From: Prorocentrum cordatum
Lineage: Eukaryota > Sar > Dinophyceae > Prorocentrales > Prorocentraceae
Direction: 5' to 3'
Length of the DNA: 64,000 bases
Assembly: GCA_963575745.1 (NCBI GenBank)
Contig: CAUYUJ010016300.1
Coordinates: 25,001 to 89,000, forward strand
Shown here: piece by piece, positions 51,101 through 60,990 of the stretch
How positions within the stretch are numbered: the stretch's first letter is position 1
How the letters are laid out: every line of letters starts with the position of its first letter
The notes under the pieces: model-generated
Seen by the model: the letters and a program-made list of their open reading frames with translations, nothing else
Database searches by the model: none
What the model was told of the DNA's origin: nothing
Position numbers and translations under genes: made by a program

Positions 51101-51862
51101 CGCACCCGGTTCCTCAGATCACTACTGGGGACTTCCGACCGCTTGCAAGAGCGAGCCATTTGGGATCGATGGTTTCAGCACTCCTACCACCTCCGATTGG
51201 ACAACAACTTTTCGGACATGACGGCAACTTTGGGGACGCCCGACGAGTTGCACCGCTCCGTGGCACCGACCCGCCCCGCCCCCTACGCCGAGAAGGATTG
51301 GAGCCACATTCGCGCCCCTTTCCAAGCCACCGTGTCTGCTCGATTATTGCAGGCGCACGCGCCGCCGGCCGAGTTTCGCGTCAGGCACAAATACAGACGC
51401 TGGGGCCTCAACCTACCCGACCACGCCCACATCACTACCCTATTTCCAGTCCGGCAGCGCACTGAGAACTGGCACGGCCGGGCAGGTCTTCATCATCTTC
51501 GACAACTTCGCACGCTGGTGACCCCGAGGGTGCAATCGGCGGTTTTCAGCACAATGTGGAACCGTTGGACCACAGCTCGTCGTTTTCAAGGTGCTGGCAC
51601 CTGCGTCCTGCGCAGAGTAACCCACACCCAGGACTCGATCGAGCACTACGCCAAATGCCCTGTGGTGAAACGACTTGCTGCACAGTTTCTTCACCTCGAC
51701 CCGCGACAGTTCGTGAACCTCCATTCTTTCCCGCTGGTGAAACCGTTGGTCAATGCCAAGGAGACCCTCACGACGATCGCCCTGTTGGTTTATGCGACGT
51801 ACAGGTGCACCAATTTCCAACGATATGACACTTCTTCCAACCTCCCCCCCCCACCCCCGTAA
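48105..51862 (+). pseudogene. LINE-1a ORF2: APE endonuclease, reverse transcriptase, C-terminal finger
   Basis: Endonuclease: catalytic Glu in GLGETHST (~48141), GDWNFV (~48486), SRIDRV (~48658), and the terminal LSQHRPV just after an in-frame TGA (48675-48677). The TGA stands where a Trp would give RVWSNH, so it looks like a nonsense mutation. RT (same frame to 51221): RPLSIANTDNRI, QQGFLRHRSLL, catalytic LFDFASAFPS, VGVWQGCPLSPLL, AYADDT (~50384) and GLRLNLQKT. Near 51100 the frame shifts, and the C-terminal part continues to TAA 51862 with CVLRRVTHTQDSIEHYAKCPVV, a decayed zinc-finger block of the sort found after LINE RTs. The extreme N-terminus (the WNVNG block) is missing or frameshifted. 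Confidence 0.85.
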
Positions 51863-51959
51863 CCGAATTCGGCTCCTGGGATGGTGCCAGGGCCGTTTTG
51901 GGCATCCAGGACAGATATTTCAGCCTGAAGGTGGGTGAAGCTAGCCGCAGGCGTGCTTG

Positions 51960-52570
51960 AAGCGACGCCATGAGACCCCCAAAACCCCCATGATTTACCG
52001 AAGACGGCATCAGAGGCCCCCGAGACGCCTCAAGAGAGCCCCAAGAGCACCCCAAGAGGGCACCACAGAGCCAAACATTGCCCCAATCCCAGAGGAAAAT
52101 ATATAATGTTAACCATTTGCGTTTCATTCATTTTCGCGGTGTCCAAGACGGCCCAAGAGGCACCCCGATCGCTACAAGAGGGCGCTCAAAAGGGCCCCAA
52201 GACAGCCCAAGAGGTCTTCAGGACTGCCGAAGAGGCGCCCAAGACGGCCCAAGAGGGCCGCAAGACCCCCCCAAGAGGACCCGCGAGGGACCAAAGACGC
52301 CCATGGGAGCGCCCAAGACAGCCGAAGAGCACCCCAAGGCAGCCCACCAGGCGCCTCAAGAGAGCCCCAGACGCCCTCAAGACACCCTCGAAAGGAACTC
52401 CGAAACGACCACACCTCCAGATGACCCCCAAGCGGCCGCCAAGAAGCCTCCAAAGCGCTACCCAGATGCTTCCGGAGGCCCCTTAGAGGCCCCCAGAGAC
52501 CCCCGACATGCTTCCCAAAAGGCTGCCGAGAGGCCTCCCAAGAGACCCCAACAAGCTTCTAAGTGGCCAC
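51960..52570. repeat. CCCAAGAGG-rich repeat, reverse orientation
   Basis: Dense CCCCAAGAGG/CCCAAGACAG motifs, the reverse complement of the CCTCTTGGGG clusters at 43207 and 44988; a third such cluster lies at 53816-54180. It is a dispersed low-complexity family present in both orientations. Pro/Lys/Arg-rich frames through it are not genes. Confidence 0.75.
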
Positions 52571-52675
52571 GTCTCCACACCCGACACGATGTTCCCAGAG
52601 AGGTTTTCTGGTGATATTCATCCGGATATCGGGGACACACTCGAGACACCAATATGCGTCACAGAGATCCCCCAA

Positions 52676-52795
52676 AGAAGAGGAGAAGGAGGAGGAGGAG
52701 GATGACGAGAATGAGGAGAAGGAGGAGCAGGAAGAGGAGGAGGAGGAGGAGGACAGGAGAAGGAGGAGGAAGAGGAGGAGGAGGAGGAGGAGGAG
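52676..52795. repeat. (GGA)n microsatellite
   Basis: GGAGGAGGA with short interruptions. Confidence 0.88.
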
Positions 52796-53265
52796 TGGCA
52801 TGAGGAGGGTGAGGGGGCATTCCTAAGGGGACGGGGATGCTGAGCATTATCCGTAAGAAGAGAGGAGAAGGGCGCGAAAGACGAATGATGGCGAACCGTC
52901 GTCTACAAACGCATATCGTCGTCTACATTTACGCCCCCGCTGGAGTCGTAGGATGGTGCGTTTCCAGAGGAAGCGGAGGAGGAAGAAAGAGTAGCCGAGG
53001 TGAACACGAGATATTTCGAGAGGTTTCCAAATCCGCCCAACGATGGCAACAGCGGCGTTGAAGTCCAGAGAGTGGTGTTCTGATAGGGTTGAGGAGTCTC
53101 AGACAGACAGCTGTCCTCCAACGGGGTACTTCCAGCAGTATATATATATATATATATATATTATTGCAGGGACGTGAAGAGTGAACTTGGATAGCTGGTT
53201 GATTGCAACATCGTTGATGGACGCTTTATTGCAACATCGTTGATGCGCTTTGAATTTGCACTGGT
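52796..53265. repeat. Dispersed repeat with (TA)n at 53139-53162
   Basis: Contains TGTCCTCCAACGGGG and two copies of TTGCAACATCGTTGATG before CACTGGTCCTCC, paralleling 35080-35202. A perfect TA array interrupts it. It leads into a CTC tract (53266-53290), as its relative does. Confidence 0.7.
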
Positions 53266-53290
53266 CCTCCTCCTCCTCCTCCTCCTCTTC

Positions 53291-53815
53291 CTCATCCCCC
53301 CCCGTCCTCTCTCATCCTCTTCTTCCGGCCCTGCCCTGGCCAGGTACTTCTGTGCGCCCCCCCCCTCCTGTCGCGAGGCCGCCGAGCCGCAATTGCCCCC
53401 GCACATGCCGGAGCTGGAGGAGGTCCCTGTGACAGCGGATGTGCAGGCCCAGACGCCCCCAGTCCGGGCTTGTGGCGTTGCCATTTTCCGTGGTGTCGGC
53501 ATTCCTTTTGCGATTTCGGCCTCCAGGGGTCCCCCCGGGACGTCAAGATTGGGCGAAAAAGCCGAATGCTTTTGGGGCCGCGCGTTGCCGAATATGTTCC
53601 CGAAAGGACGCCTAAACAGCGGTTGCTGGTTGCTGCACTCGATTTCCAGCGTCTGTGGTGCAGTCCGTCTATGTGGCATTTTCGATGTGCATTGTCTGAG
53701 ATCAGTTCATGGGATGCGAGCTACGTGATGCAATGCATGGAGTGGAAAATGCGCGTATGGAAAACAAGTAGATCCTAGGGCCCCGCCCACCTCGGGAACA
53801 TCGAGTGGTCGTTTT
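53291..53815. other. No recognised gene
   Basis: Two overlapping plus-strand frames of 100-160 codons and one minus-strand frame, none with a motif. Confidence 0.4.
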
Positions 53816-54180
53816 GCACCCCCCCAAGGGGGCCTCCGAGAGGGCCCGAAAAGGGAAGCAAGACGGCGCAAGAAACCGCCAGAACGGACGAAGAATGCCC
53901 CGAGATGGGTAAATTGCGCTCGAAGACGGCCAAGATGGCGTCAAATAGGCCCAAGAGAACTCCAAAACGCTTCAAGAGGGCACCTAAGCGGCCCCCAAGA
54001 CAAAATCATAGATTTGCTTGCGAGGTTTCTGACTGATTTTCCGGCTTCCGCCTTTTCGAGCTAACAACGGGGCTCAAGACTGTTCTGGGGACTTTCGAGC
54101 TCCTCCGGGCACGGCCCGAGCGGCTCCCGACAGGGCCCCAAGACAGCCCGTGGAGGGCCCAAGAGAGCCTCCCTGTCCTC
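53816..54180. repeat. CCCAAGAGG/GGCCCAAGA-rich repeat
   Basis: Third cluster of the motif family seen at 51960-52570, more degenerate, with GGGGGCCTCCGAGAGGGCCCGAAAAGGG at its left. Confidence 0.6.
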
Positions 54181-55248
54181 CCTCCTTCTCCTCCCGCCCC
54201 TTCCCTGCAGCCCCGCCACGGAAAGCAGCCACAAAGCGGCGCGAACGGTCCCGGCACTGGGGCTCTAGACCCCCAGATTCTCTCCGCGGCAGCTCTCGAG
54301 CCGGATCGATGCTACGAGGGCCCCAGGACCCTGTTCGCGCACGGCGAGGACGCCGGCATGCGGTGATGGGTTACGCGCAGGCACGCGTACATTAACACCC
54401 TTGGGAGGGGGAGAGAGGGAAGGAGACCGCGACGGGAGAAGGACAAGGATGATGGTTTTGTGGCAAGGCGGCCACGCGCCCACTCCTCAGCGCGAGCCCC
54501 TGCGGGGCTCGCGCTGGCACGGCGCGCAGCACGAGGCTGCGCGCCTTTCCGGCACGCTCGCTGGCCCATCGGCCACCATCAAAGCAAAACCAACAGCGCA
54601 GCCAAAAGAAGTGGCCGCTTGCCTGCAAAAGCGTGGCCTCCCGGGGCGAACGCTGGGCCGCTTCGGCGAGCTCGCCGACGCGTGGCAGCCGCCGTGCTGC
54701 CGTGTGCGAAGGCGGCGCTGCGCACCGAGTAAGAAGCAAGGCACGGAAAAGGCAAGAGGCCCAGGTTGGCGGCCGCGTGGCCGCCCAGGACGCGGGCGCC
54801 CAGGACGCGGGCGCTCAGGAGGAGTCGTTGGGCTCCTCCTCGGGGCCCCGGGAGTCCAGTGCCAGCCATTTCCCGGCTCGCGGCCCCCAAGCTGGGGCCG
54901 CGTCCGGCGCCTGAGGGAGGCGAGTCCAGGGGCAGCCCGTTGCCCGGGTCACCGCCCCAGGAGGTGCGGGGGGCAGTGTCCGACGCCTGACAGACGCGGG
55001 ACTGGGCGCACGGGGGAGAGGGGGTGGGGCGCTGCGTTGCACACGCAGAAGTGGCGCCAGAGGCGCAAAGAGCAAAATGCCTGAAGTGGACAAGTGCATG
55101 CCCCCTTCAGCGAATTGCGATGCCGCGCTCCACGCGGCCCAAGCCTCGGAACCCTGGCCAAGCTTGGGCTGGAAAGGGAGACCTGGCCCCATACTACCCC
55201 GGCGCTCCTAGTGGCCTAACCCCTCGCCGCGCCGGGGACGTTGGCAGC
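54181..55248. other. No recognised gene; perfect hairpin at 54488-54516
   Basis: GC-rich with overlapping frames on both strands. 54488-54500 (CAGCGCGAGCCCC) pairs exactly with 54504-54516 around the loop TGC, a 13-bp perfect stem. Confidence 0.5.
54488..54516. repeat. Perfect 13-bp hairpin, TGC loop
   Basis: CAGCGCGAGCCCC / GGGGCTCGCGCTG are exact reverse complements. Same compact style as the hairpins at 17587, 17618 and 32934. Confidence 0.85.
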
Positions 55249-56256
55249 TCAGCGCCGCCCGTCTGCTGAGCTCCTCCCTCGCAGGTGCTGGGAGCTCTTG
55301 CCCTCCTTCGCCTTGCCGCTCCTCTGCTTGCCTTCGCCATCGCCCCCCTTGCTGCCCTTGGCAGCTGCCCTGCGGCTCGCCTGCACGCGCTTGCCACCGC
55401 GCGGTGCGTAGAACGACCCGTCGGGCTTCCTCTTGCAGCCCTTGGGGGTCGGCCGCTGGCGGGGGATGGAGCGGCTGCGCCTCCGCGGGGACCGCGCCAC
55501 GCGGTCGTCTCGCTCGCGCGGAGACCAGATGCCGGGGGCCAGTCTGGGGCCACCGCTGGCTGCCCGTCCTCGCTGGCCTCCTGCTTCGCGCGCAGCGGCT
55601 CCTTGCTCTCCTCCTCGTCCTCCTCCTCGTCCTCCTCCTCCTCCTCCTCCTCCTCCTCCTCCTCCTCTGCGCCCCGCTCGAAGGGGCCATCTGGGCCGAT
55701 GTCGTCCACGGGCACCTCCTCCTCCTCCTCCTCGCTGGCCTTGCTCTCCTCCTCGTCCTCCTCCTCGCCATCCTGGCTGGAGTCGCCCGGCTGGGCCCGC
55801 GCCGCTTCCTCCGCCGTGAGCTTGCAGTAGTTGCACAGCGAGAGGTCGCAGCTCTTGCAGTACCTCCGCAGCGTCCCGGCGTTCGCCTCGCGCCCTTTGC
55901 AGTCGGGCGACCCCATGCTGGGTGCAGATCCAGTCCCGCCCCAGGCACCGGTATGTGCTCCAGCGCATCGGCTTCCCGCGCGACTCGCAGTCCGGGTACT
56001 CCGGCACCGTCTCCCCCTCACCGTCCGAGCTTGCACCCGCCGCGGGCGGTTCCGAAGCCCACTGCGCCACGACCTGCTAGTCGTCACTCTCGAAGAAGCG
56101 GCACCCCGTGCGCAGCGCTCCCAACGCGCGCTGCGCGTCCTCGTGGAGCTCGAGCTCGCGCGGCACCATGAGCTCCCTCTTCCACCGCGCATCGTAGACG
56201 AACGCCGCGTGGACCACCGCCCCGCAGGACGTGAACAACTCCCCGAGGCTGCCCAT
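55249..56256 (-). pseudogene. Broken zinc-finger protein with acidic and basic tails
   Basis: From ATG 56256 (MGSLGELFTSCGAVVHAAFVYDARWKRELMVP...) the frame meets TAG at 56077-56079 after FFESDD. It continues in frame as AQWASEPP...VPEYPDCESRGKPMRWSTYRCLGRDWICTQH, then shifts near 55910 to SPDCKGREANAGTLRRYCKSCDLSLCNYCK. The Cys spacing (CxxC...CxxC pairs) suggests a B-box- or DC1-like zinc finger. A long Glu/Asp-rich stretch follows, encoded by the CTC tract at 55605-55668. After another shift near 55490 comes a basic tail, KGCKRKPDGSFYAPRGGKRVQASRRAAAKGSKGG, to TGA 55249. At least one stop and two frameshifts break it. A G/C-rich frame extends upstream to 56868, so the true start may be earlier. 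No family name can be given. Confidence 0.5.
55605..55668. repeat. (CTC)n microsatellite within the broken zinc-finger gene
   Basis: Reads as poly-Glu on the minus strand inside the acidic segment. Confidence 0.88.
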
Positions 56257-56871
56257 CCTGACCTTGCCCGGGACCCGGGGCGACCTGATCGCTGGCTCCC
56301 CCGAGCTCGCGCTGGCACTCCTCCGACGCCGGCTGCGGGCGCGGGACAGCGGCCTGGCTTCGCCCGTCGTGCCCGCGCGGCAGGCCGCCATCTCCTCCTC
56401 GGGGCGATCGCGCCTGGGTGCTCTCGCGCATGGGCCTCCGGCGGGGGGGGAAACCTCCGCGCCGCCGCGGCTCCTCCTGTCCCCTGGCCCCCACCTGCGC
56501 GCCTCCCGTGGCGCGCGCCTCGGAGCCCGACGGCTGGCCTCGGGGTCCTCGCGCGGCGGGGCCACCTCGCGCGCCCTGCCGGACGCGGGGCCGGGGCCCC
56601 CGCCCTGTCCTCCGCCGCGGCCGGCCCCTGTGGCCTCGCCCGCTTTCTGCTGGGCCGGCGCTGGGCTCGCCGTCCTCGGCAAGCGGAGTGGCGCCGGGGC
56701 CCGGGGCGTTTTGGGGGCCCGCCTGCGCCACTGCCCGCGCCAAGTTCGCGTCGACTGGGTTGCTCGCCTCCTCCTCGCATCGCATCGCATCGCATAGGTG
56801 AGGCTGGAAGTCCGCAGCCTGTACAAGGGTGAAGCCGAGCAGGGCAAAAGAACAGAGTTCGAATTCACGCA

Positions 56872-56874
<3 letters not shown>

Positions 56875-56937
<63 letters not shown>
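56875..56937. repeat. (GA)n microsatellite
   Basis: About 31 GA dinucleotides followed by AACA and an A9 run (56941-56949). On the minus strand this lies just beyond the 3' end of the LINE copy (GGGCCTTTTTTTTTGTT then CTCTCT). Confidence 0.92.
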
Positions 56938-56939
<2 letters not shown>

Positions 56940-56958
56940 AAAAAAAAAAGGCCCAGGC

Positions 56959-57900
56959 CTAGCCCTGGCTGCCGCGAGGGCGATTTGTAGACCCGTGAGC
57001 CATGCAGTCATCTGCCATCTGACGCTGAACGTAGGGGTCGAGCGGCACGTGGAAAGCCGCCGCCCAATCGGGCATATCCCACTCTGTTAAGGCGCCGCGC
57101 GCGCTGGTGAACGTGAGATGGATATCAGCAAGCAGAGAAGAAGCGAGATGACGGCAGAGGGCGCTAGGATAGACTTTGGCACGACCAGTCGTCCAGGATC
57201 GATCGCTGTTAAGCCCAAGAAGCGCCACATGCGCGCATCCCCCACAACGGCCCCTCCGAGGCCTGCAGTCCGTGAGCCCCCGAAGCGCAGGACAGTGAAC
57301 CGAGAGAAGCCGCGTAGGCCTGAGGGATGAGCTGCCAAACTGGCACTGATCAATGTCGACAGTCTGGACGTGGGGCAGACGCGCAAGCCTCACCATCTCG
57401 GGGAGATACCAAGAGGAAGGGATGTCGGGCCGAGAGGCACGCGGGGCGGGATGCTCCATGATGCAAGGAACAGAATACCGCCAGCACTGATGAAGAAACA
57501 GAATCATCGTCTGCAGCAACGCATTGCCGAGACCCACCTGCTCCGCCTCACGGGGCCTCAGGAAGGGCAGGCCCCACAACTGATCAGGGGACCTGACGGG
57601 GCGAGGGGGCCGAGAGGTGCCCTCGCATGGGAGATGGCGCGCCGCGCTCCAGGTTTCGCACGGCGGCCCACCCAGAACACCCAAGACGTGCCCCTGGGCC
57701 ACAAGACTCAGCCACAGACCCACCGTCTCAGGATCCGTGAGATCCCCTTTGGAAACAGAGTGCGCCACGTCAATGCTAAGAATGTAGACACGCATGGCAT
57801 GCTGCTGCAACAACTCCTCAAAATGCTGCTGAACGTCCTGTTCTCTGCGATGGCCAGAGAAGAGATGCAGCGCGAATCCCTGAGTCTGAGCCGGCGGGGC
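56959..57900 (-). CDS. C5-methyltransferase-like domain at the LINE-2 3' end
   Basis: About 310 residues ending at TAG 56959-56961. It begins FALHLFSGHRREQDVQQHFEE (57882-57820), matching the SAM-binding LFSG start of C5-cytosine methyltransferases. An acidic strand end IDVAHSVSKGDLTDPETV follows, then VLGGPPCETWSAAR (about 57634-57672), the counterpart of the catalytic PPCxxxS loop, and VPCIMEHPAPR, in the place of the ENV motif. A Cys/Arg-rich C-terminus follows. In known enzymes the Cys of PPC attacks cytosine C6. Capture of cytosine methyltransferases by retrotransposons has been reported in dinoflagellates. Here the domain follows RT and zinc fingers and is separated from them by a frame change near 57900. 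It may be an active enzyme or a derived fold; sequence reading alone does not settle which. Confidence 0.65.
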   Translation of the reverse strand, partial: APPAQTQGFALHLFSGHRREQDVQQHFEELLQQHAMRVYILSIDVAHSVSKGDLTDPETVGLWLSLVAQGHVLGVLGGPPCETWSAARHLPCEGTSRPPRPVRSPDQLWGLPFLRPREAEQVGLGNALLQTMILFLHQCWRYSVPCIMEHPAPRASRPDIPSSWYLPEMVRLARLPHVQTVDIDQCQFGSSSLRPTRLLSVHCPALRGLTDCRPRRGRCGGCAHVALLGLNSDRSWTTGRAKVYPSALCRHLASSLLADIHLTFTSARGALTEWDMPDWAAAFHVPLDPYVQRQMADDCMAHGSTNRPRGSQG

Positions 57901-58336
57901 CTGGGGCCGAAGACCAACGAGGGGTGGGGGGGGCACCTTGCGGGGCAAGAGGGAGGTGCACAGCCGCCTGTTGGACAAGCGTAGCGGTGGGGAGGGCAGG
58001 CCCCTGGAGTCTAACAACGGGGAGACTCGCAAAATTGTCCTGCCTACCAAGAGCCCGGTTATTGCTGTGCTGCTTTTTGCGCTCAAGGACCTGCTCCTGG
58101 ATCGACTCACTTGGGAGAGGGTGCGTAGCCTGCCACTGCAACAGGCTCTGTCTGCATATGTCGCGCCTATGGATGTGTTTCAACAAGCGAGCGTTGTCAC
58201 GAAAATCCTGAAGACATGTCTGGCACACGTGTCCAGTCACGCAAAGCTCGGGGGCATCCTGGGACTTGTGAAACTAGGCACGGTGCATGCGAAGCTGCCG
58301 AAGCGAAGAATGCACGAACCCGCACTCATAGCAAAG
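57901..58336 (-). pseudogene. LINE-2 copy B C2H2 zinc-finger region
   Basis: After a proline run (PPPPPPP, from GCC/GGC repeats), CYECGFVHSSLRQLRMH (58336-58283) and, one frame over, CQTCLQDFRDNARLLKHIHRRDIC (58230-58147) are two C2H2/C2HC fingers. They are followed by a helical segment and Pro-rich linker. Paired fingers after RT are typical of LINE C-termini and probably bind target DNA or element RNA. One indel separates the two fingers. Confidence 0.7.
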
Positions 58337-60990
58337 AAAAGAGGCAGGCGGCGGCGGCGGCGGCGGAGCGGCAGCAATCGTTCCAGCAAGGATGCTGTCA
58401 AGTTTTTTAGTCCACTGATGGCGCTGAGCCTCTTGTCTCTGAACAAAGATGGAACTCTTAATGGCAGCATTGAGAGCAACTCTGAAGTCTCTTGGGCCAC
58501 TGATAAGCCGATGCGTCCACCCCTGGAAGACATCGCCCTCTGGTCGTTCCTCAGGACTGGTGCGTTGGTCAAGCCACGCAAAGTCCTGGCGAATGAGGGC
58601 CCCCCAGGAGCCATCGACGTCCCAGAGAGTGTCCAGGAGCACCCTAAGAACGGGCGGCGCCCTATCGGGAAGCGAGACACGAAGCAAGTACCTGAGCCTG
58701 GCGACGGTCAGAACAATACTTATGGGAAGCCGTTCGACACGGGAAATGATATCTTTGTACGCAGCCTGAAGTTCGAAATGGTTGCTCCTAGGGAGTCCAA
58801 GACCCGTGCGCTACACCATAGCATGAGCGGCCTGAACTTTCTGCAGGAGAAGCGCAGAGAGAGGATCCCACGTGCAAGCAGCAAAGAGCAAGACAGAAGA
58901 GGAGAGGGCTTCGCTGAGAGTAACCCGGGCCTTCTGACTCAAAGCCTGTCGTTTCGCCACAGTCGCACGGATAGGTTTCAGCGCCTGTCTGGCGCCCGAG
59001 ATTCTGGCAACGATCTCGGGAGCCATTGAGCCCCCTCTGGTCGACCCTGACCCCGAGGACCTTGTGCGTGGCAACCACCTGCACCCTCACGTGCCACTTA
59101 GGGGAGGTAACGCGGGGAGTCTCCTCACAGAAAGCTTGAAGCCTGGCCGCCTTGGATCCCTTTCCACGAAAGGCGAGCATGACTACCGTCTTGTCTGGAT
59201 TCAACTTCATTCCAAGACGGCTGACCCCCTCATACAAAATGTCAAGCGTTTGCTGCGTGGTTCCAAGAAGATCCTTCGCACGGGGGGTGGCATTAACGAT
59301 GTGCATGTCATCAACAAACGAGGTGGAAGGGCGAGCATCTTCAGTGTCCTGGGGCCTGGCAAGGAGGGGGGGGGGCCGGCGGGAGCTCCCAATTGAGACC
59401 CCTGTCTTTCATATTGGAGTCGACAAAGAGATGCACCTTGGTAAACACAAGATTAAAGACATCGGTGGCAGGAATCGTGCCTGGCCTAGTGCCCGTACGC
59501 GGACGAACATATCCCTGATTGCCCTCAGTCTTCCAAAACGCCCCAGACTGACTTTCTTGCAGGAGAGCAAGCAAATGGGAAGAGGGAAGCGTGTTCTCGA
59601 AGACAGGCCTGTCCGATTCTAGCTCGAGACCTACCGCATGAACAAGGGCAGGTGGCAAGTCACAAGTGAAAAGGATGTTAGAGATGTCATCCTGATCCTG
59701 CGGCAAGGAGAGAGCAAACTGTCTTATGACCGAATAGAACGCATTGGAGAGATCAAGCAATATAGCCGTGCTACTCGCCTTTCGGTGTTGAGCAGCCTTC
59801 CAATGCAACCTAACCGCGTGCCCTGAGGTGTCACAAGACCGCCCAGGGAGACCACCCTGCTGAGAAGCCAACAGCGCCTGCTGGAGAAAATCCAGCGCTC
59901 GGCCTCGGACGAAGCGGTGATATAGTTTACCTATGGTGTTCGCCTTCAAGATATTGCGCTGATTGCGAGCTAGGAAGACTTCCTTAGCGCCTTTGCAGAA
60001 CCAAGCAACACGACCGTCTTTGAAGCCCAGCGGCTCCCTTCCTCCCATGGACGTCTTACAGAGCAGGGGCGAGACAAGGGCAGTCATTTCCTCGGGCGCA
60101 ACATGTTGCAAGGCGTCACGCAGCCCATCAGGGCCCGCAGCAGTCGTCATAGAAGCCCTTCGCATTAGAAAGCGAACATCGAGATGGGTGGGAATACATT
60201 CTGAATCTAAAGAAGGAACTTGACCTGCAGCAGCGGCAGAGATGGGCTGCAAGGCAAGAGAGGCAGGAGCGAAGCACTTCCCATCCCACGCATGATGCTG
60301 TGTCTGCTCAAGAGGGTACTCAGATGGAAAATGAGGACTCCAACACTCGCATGCAACCCCTTCCTCAGCTCGAGGCCAAGGTAAAGAGCCAGTTGAGCAG
60401 GCCCCTCCGTTATCCTCACTGTACCCTGGGCTCTTGAGTGACATCGGCGCGCTGCTCCCTCCATCCGAACTGTCGAAGTGGTCGAGGTCGCGGTTCGGGT
60501 TCGCGAGCGGGGGGGCGGCGGGCGCGGGCGCAGGCAGAGAGGTAGCGCCAGCAGCAGGAGAAGACACCGCTAGAGGAAGCTGCATCGCACATGATGAGGC
60601 AGAAAGTCCGTAGCCTGTACTGGCGTCGTGCCTCCTGTCAGTCCCGGGAAAAGAATGCCACGAACTGGGGAAGCCTGAGTACAAGCAGGAGCGGGAGCCA
60701 GGGGAAGAGGCGTCTTGTTGTAGTATGCAACAACCTCTTGATCGGTGAGAGCCTGGGCTTTCTCAATACCCCCGAAGAACTCTTGCATATGCTGCGCCAC
60801 AAGATCGGAGGAGGCAAGCGGGTTACCCTGGTCGTCAAGCACGCATGGGAAGGCCGTGGGCTTTCTGTTGCGCCCCCCGAAACGCAGGAGCTTATGATAC
60901 CTTTGCCAGGCCTGCCTGGCCATGCCCCCGTCGACAGAGAGTTGAGCCCCCTGAGCAATCCCTTCAAGAAAACGACACCTGTCTTTTTCG
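58337..60990 (-). pseudogene. LINE-2 copy B reverse transcriptase (frameshifted)
   Basis: N-terminal region: LANQLEKDRCRFLEGIAQGAQ, YHKLLRFGGRNRKPTAFPCVLDDQGNPL. RT core: TTAAGPDGLRDAL, ANTIGKLYHRFVRGRALDFLQQALLASQQGGLPGRSCDTSGH, catalytic ILLDLSNAFYSVIR, GTRPGTIPATDVFNLVF, then after a poly-G/C frame change STSFVDDMHIVNATPRAKD (FVDD near 59318-59308) and GMKLNPDKTVVML. The thumb region has a further one-base insertion (near 59035) compared with copy A. Apart from frameshifts, all catalytic blocks are present, unlike copy A. Confidence 0.82.

Larger units (their letters stand above)
45553..51900 (+). mobile_element. LINE-type retrotransposon (LINE-1a)
   Basis: In order on the plus strand: ORF1 (45646-46634), a Pro-rich extension, an AT-rich gap, an APE-type endonuclease, RT and a C-terminal zinc-finger-like segment ending at TAA 51860-51862. 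That is the layout of an APE-class LINE. The left edge is set by the end of the CCTCTTGGG repeat; neither a poly-A tail nor target duplications were found, so both ends are approximate. One stop and a few frameshifts make it inactive as sequenced. Confidence 0.82.

Noticed and set aside
52078-52614. Pro/Lys-rich 178-codon frame
   Set aside because: It is produced by reiterated CCCAAGAGG motifs seen in the same form at three other loci.
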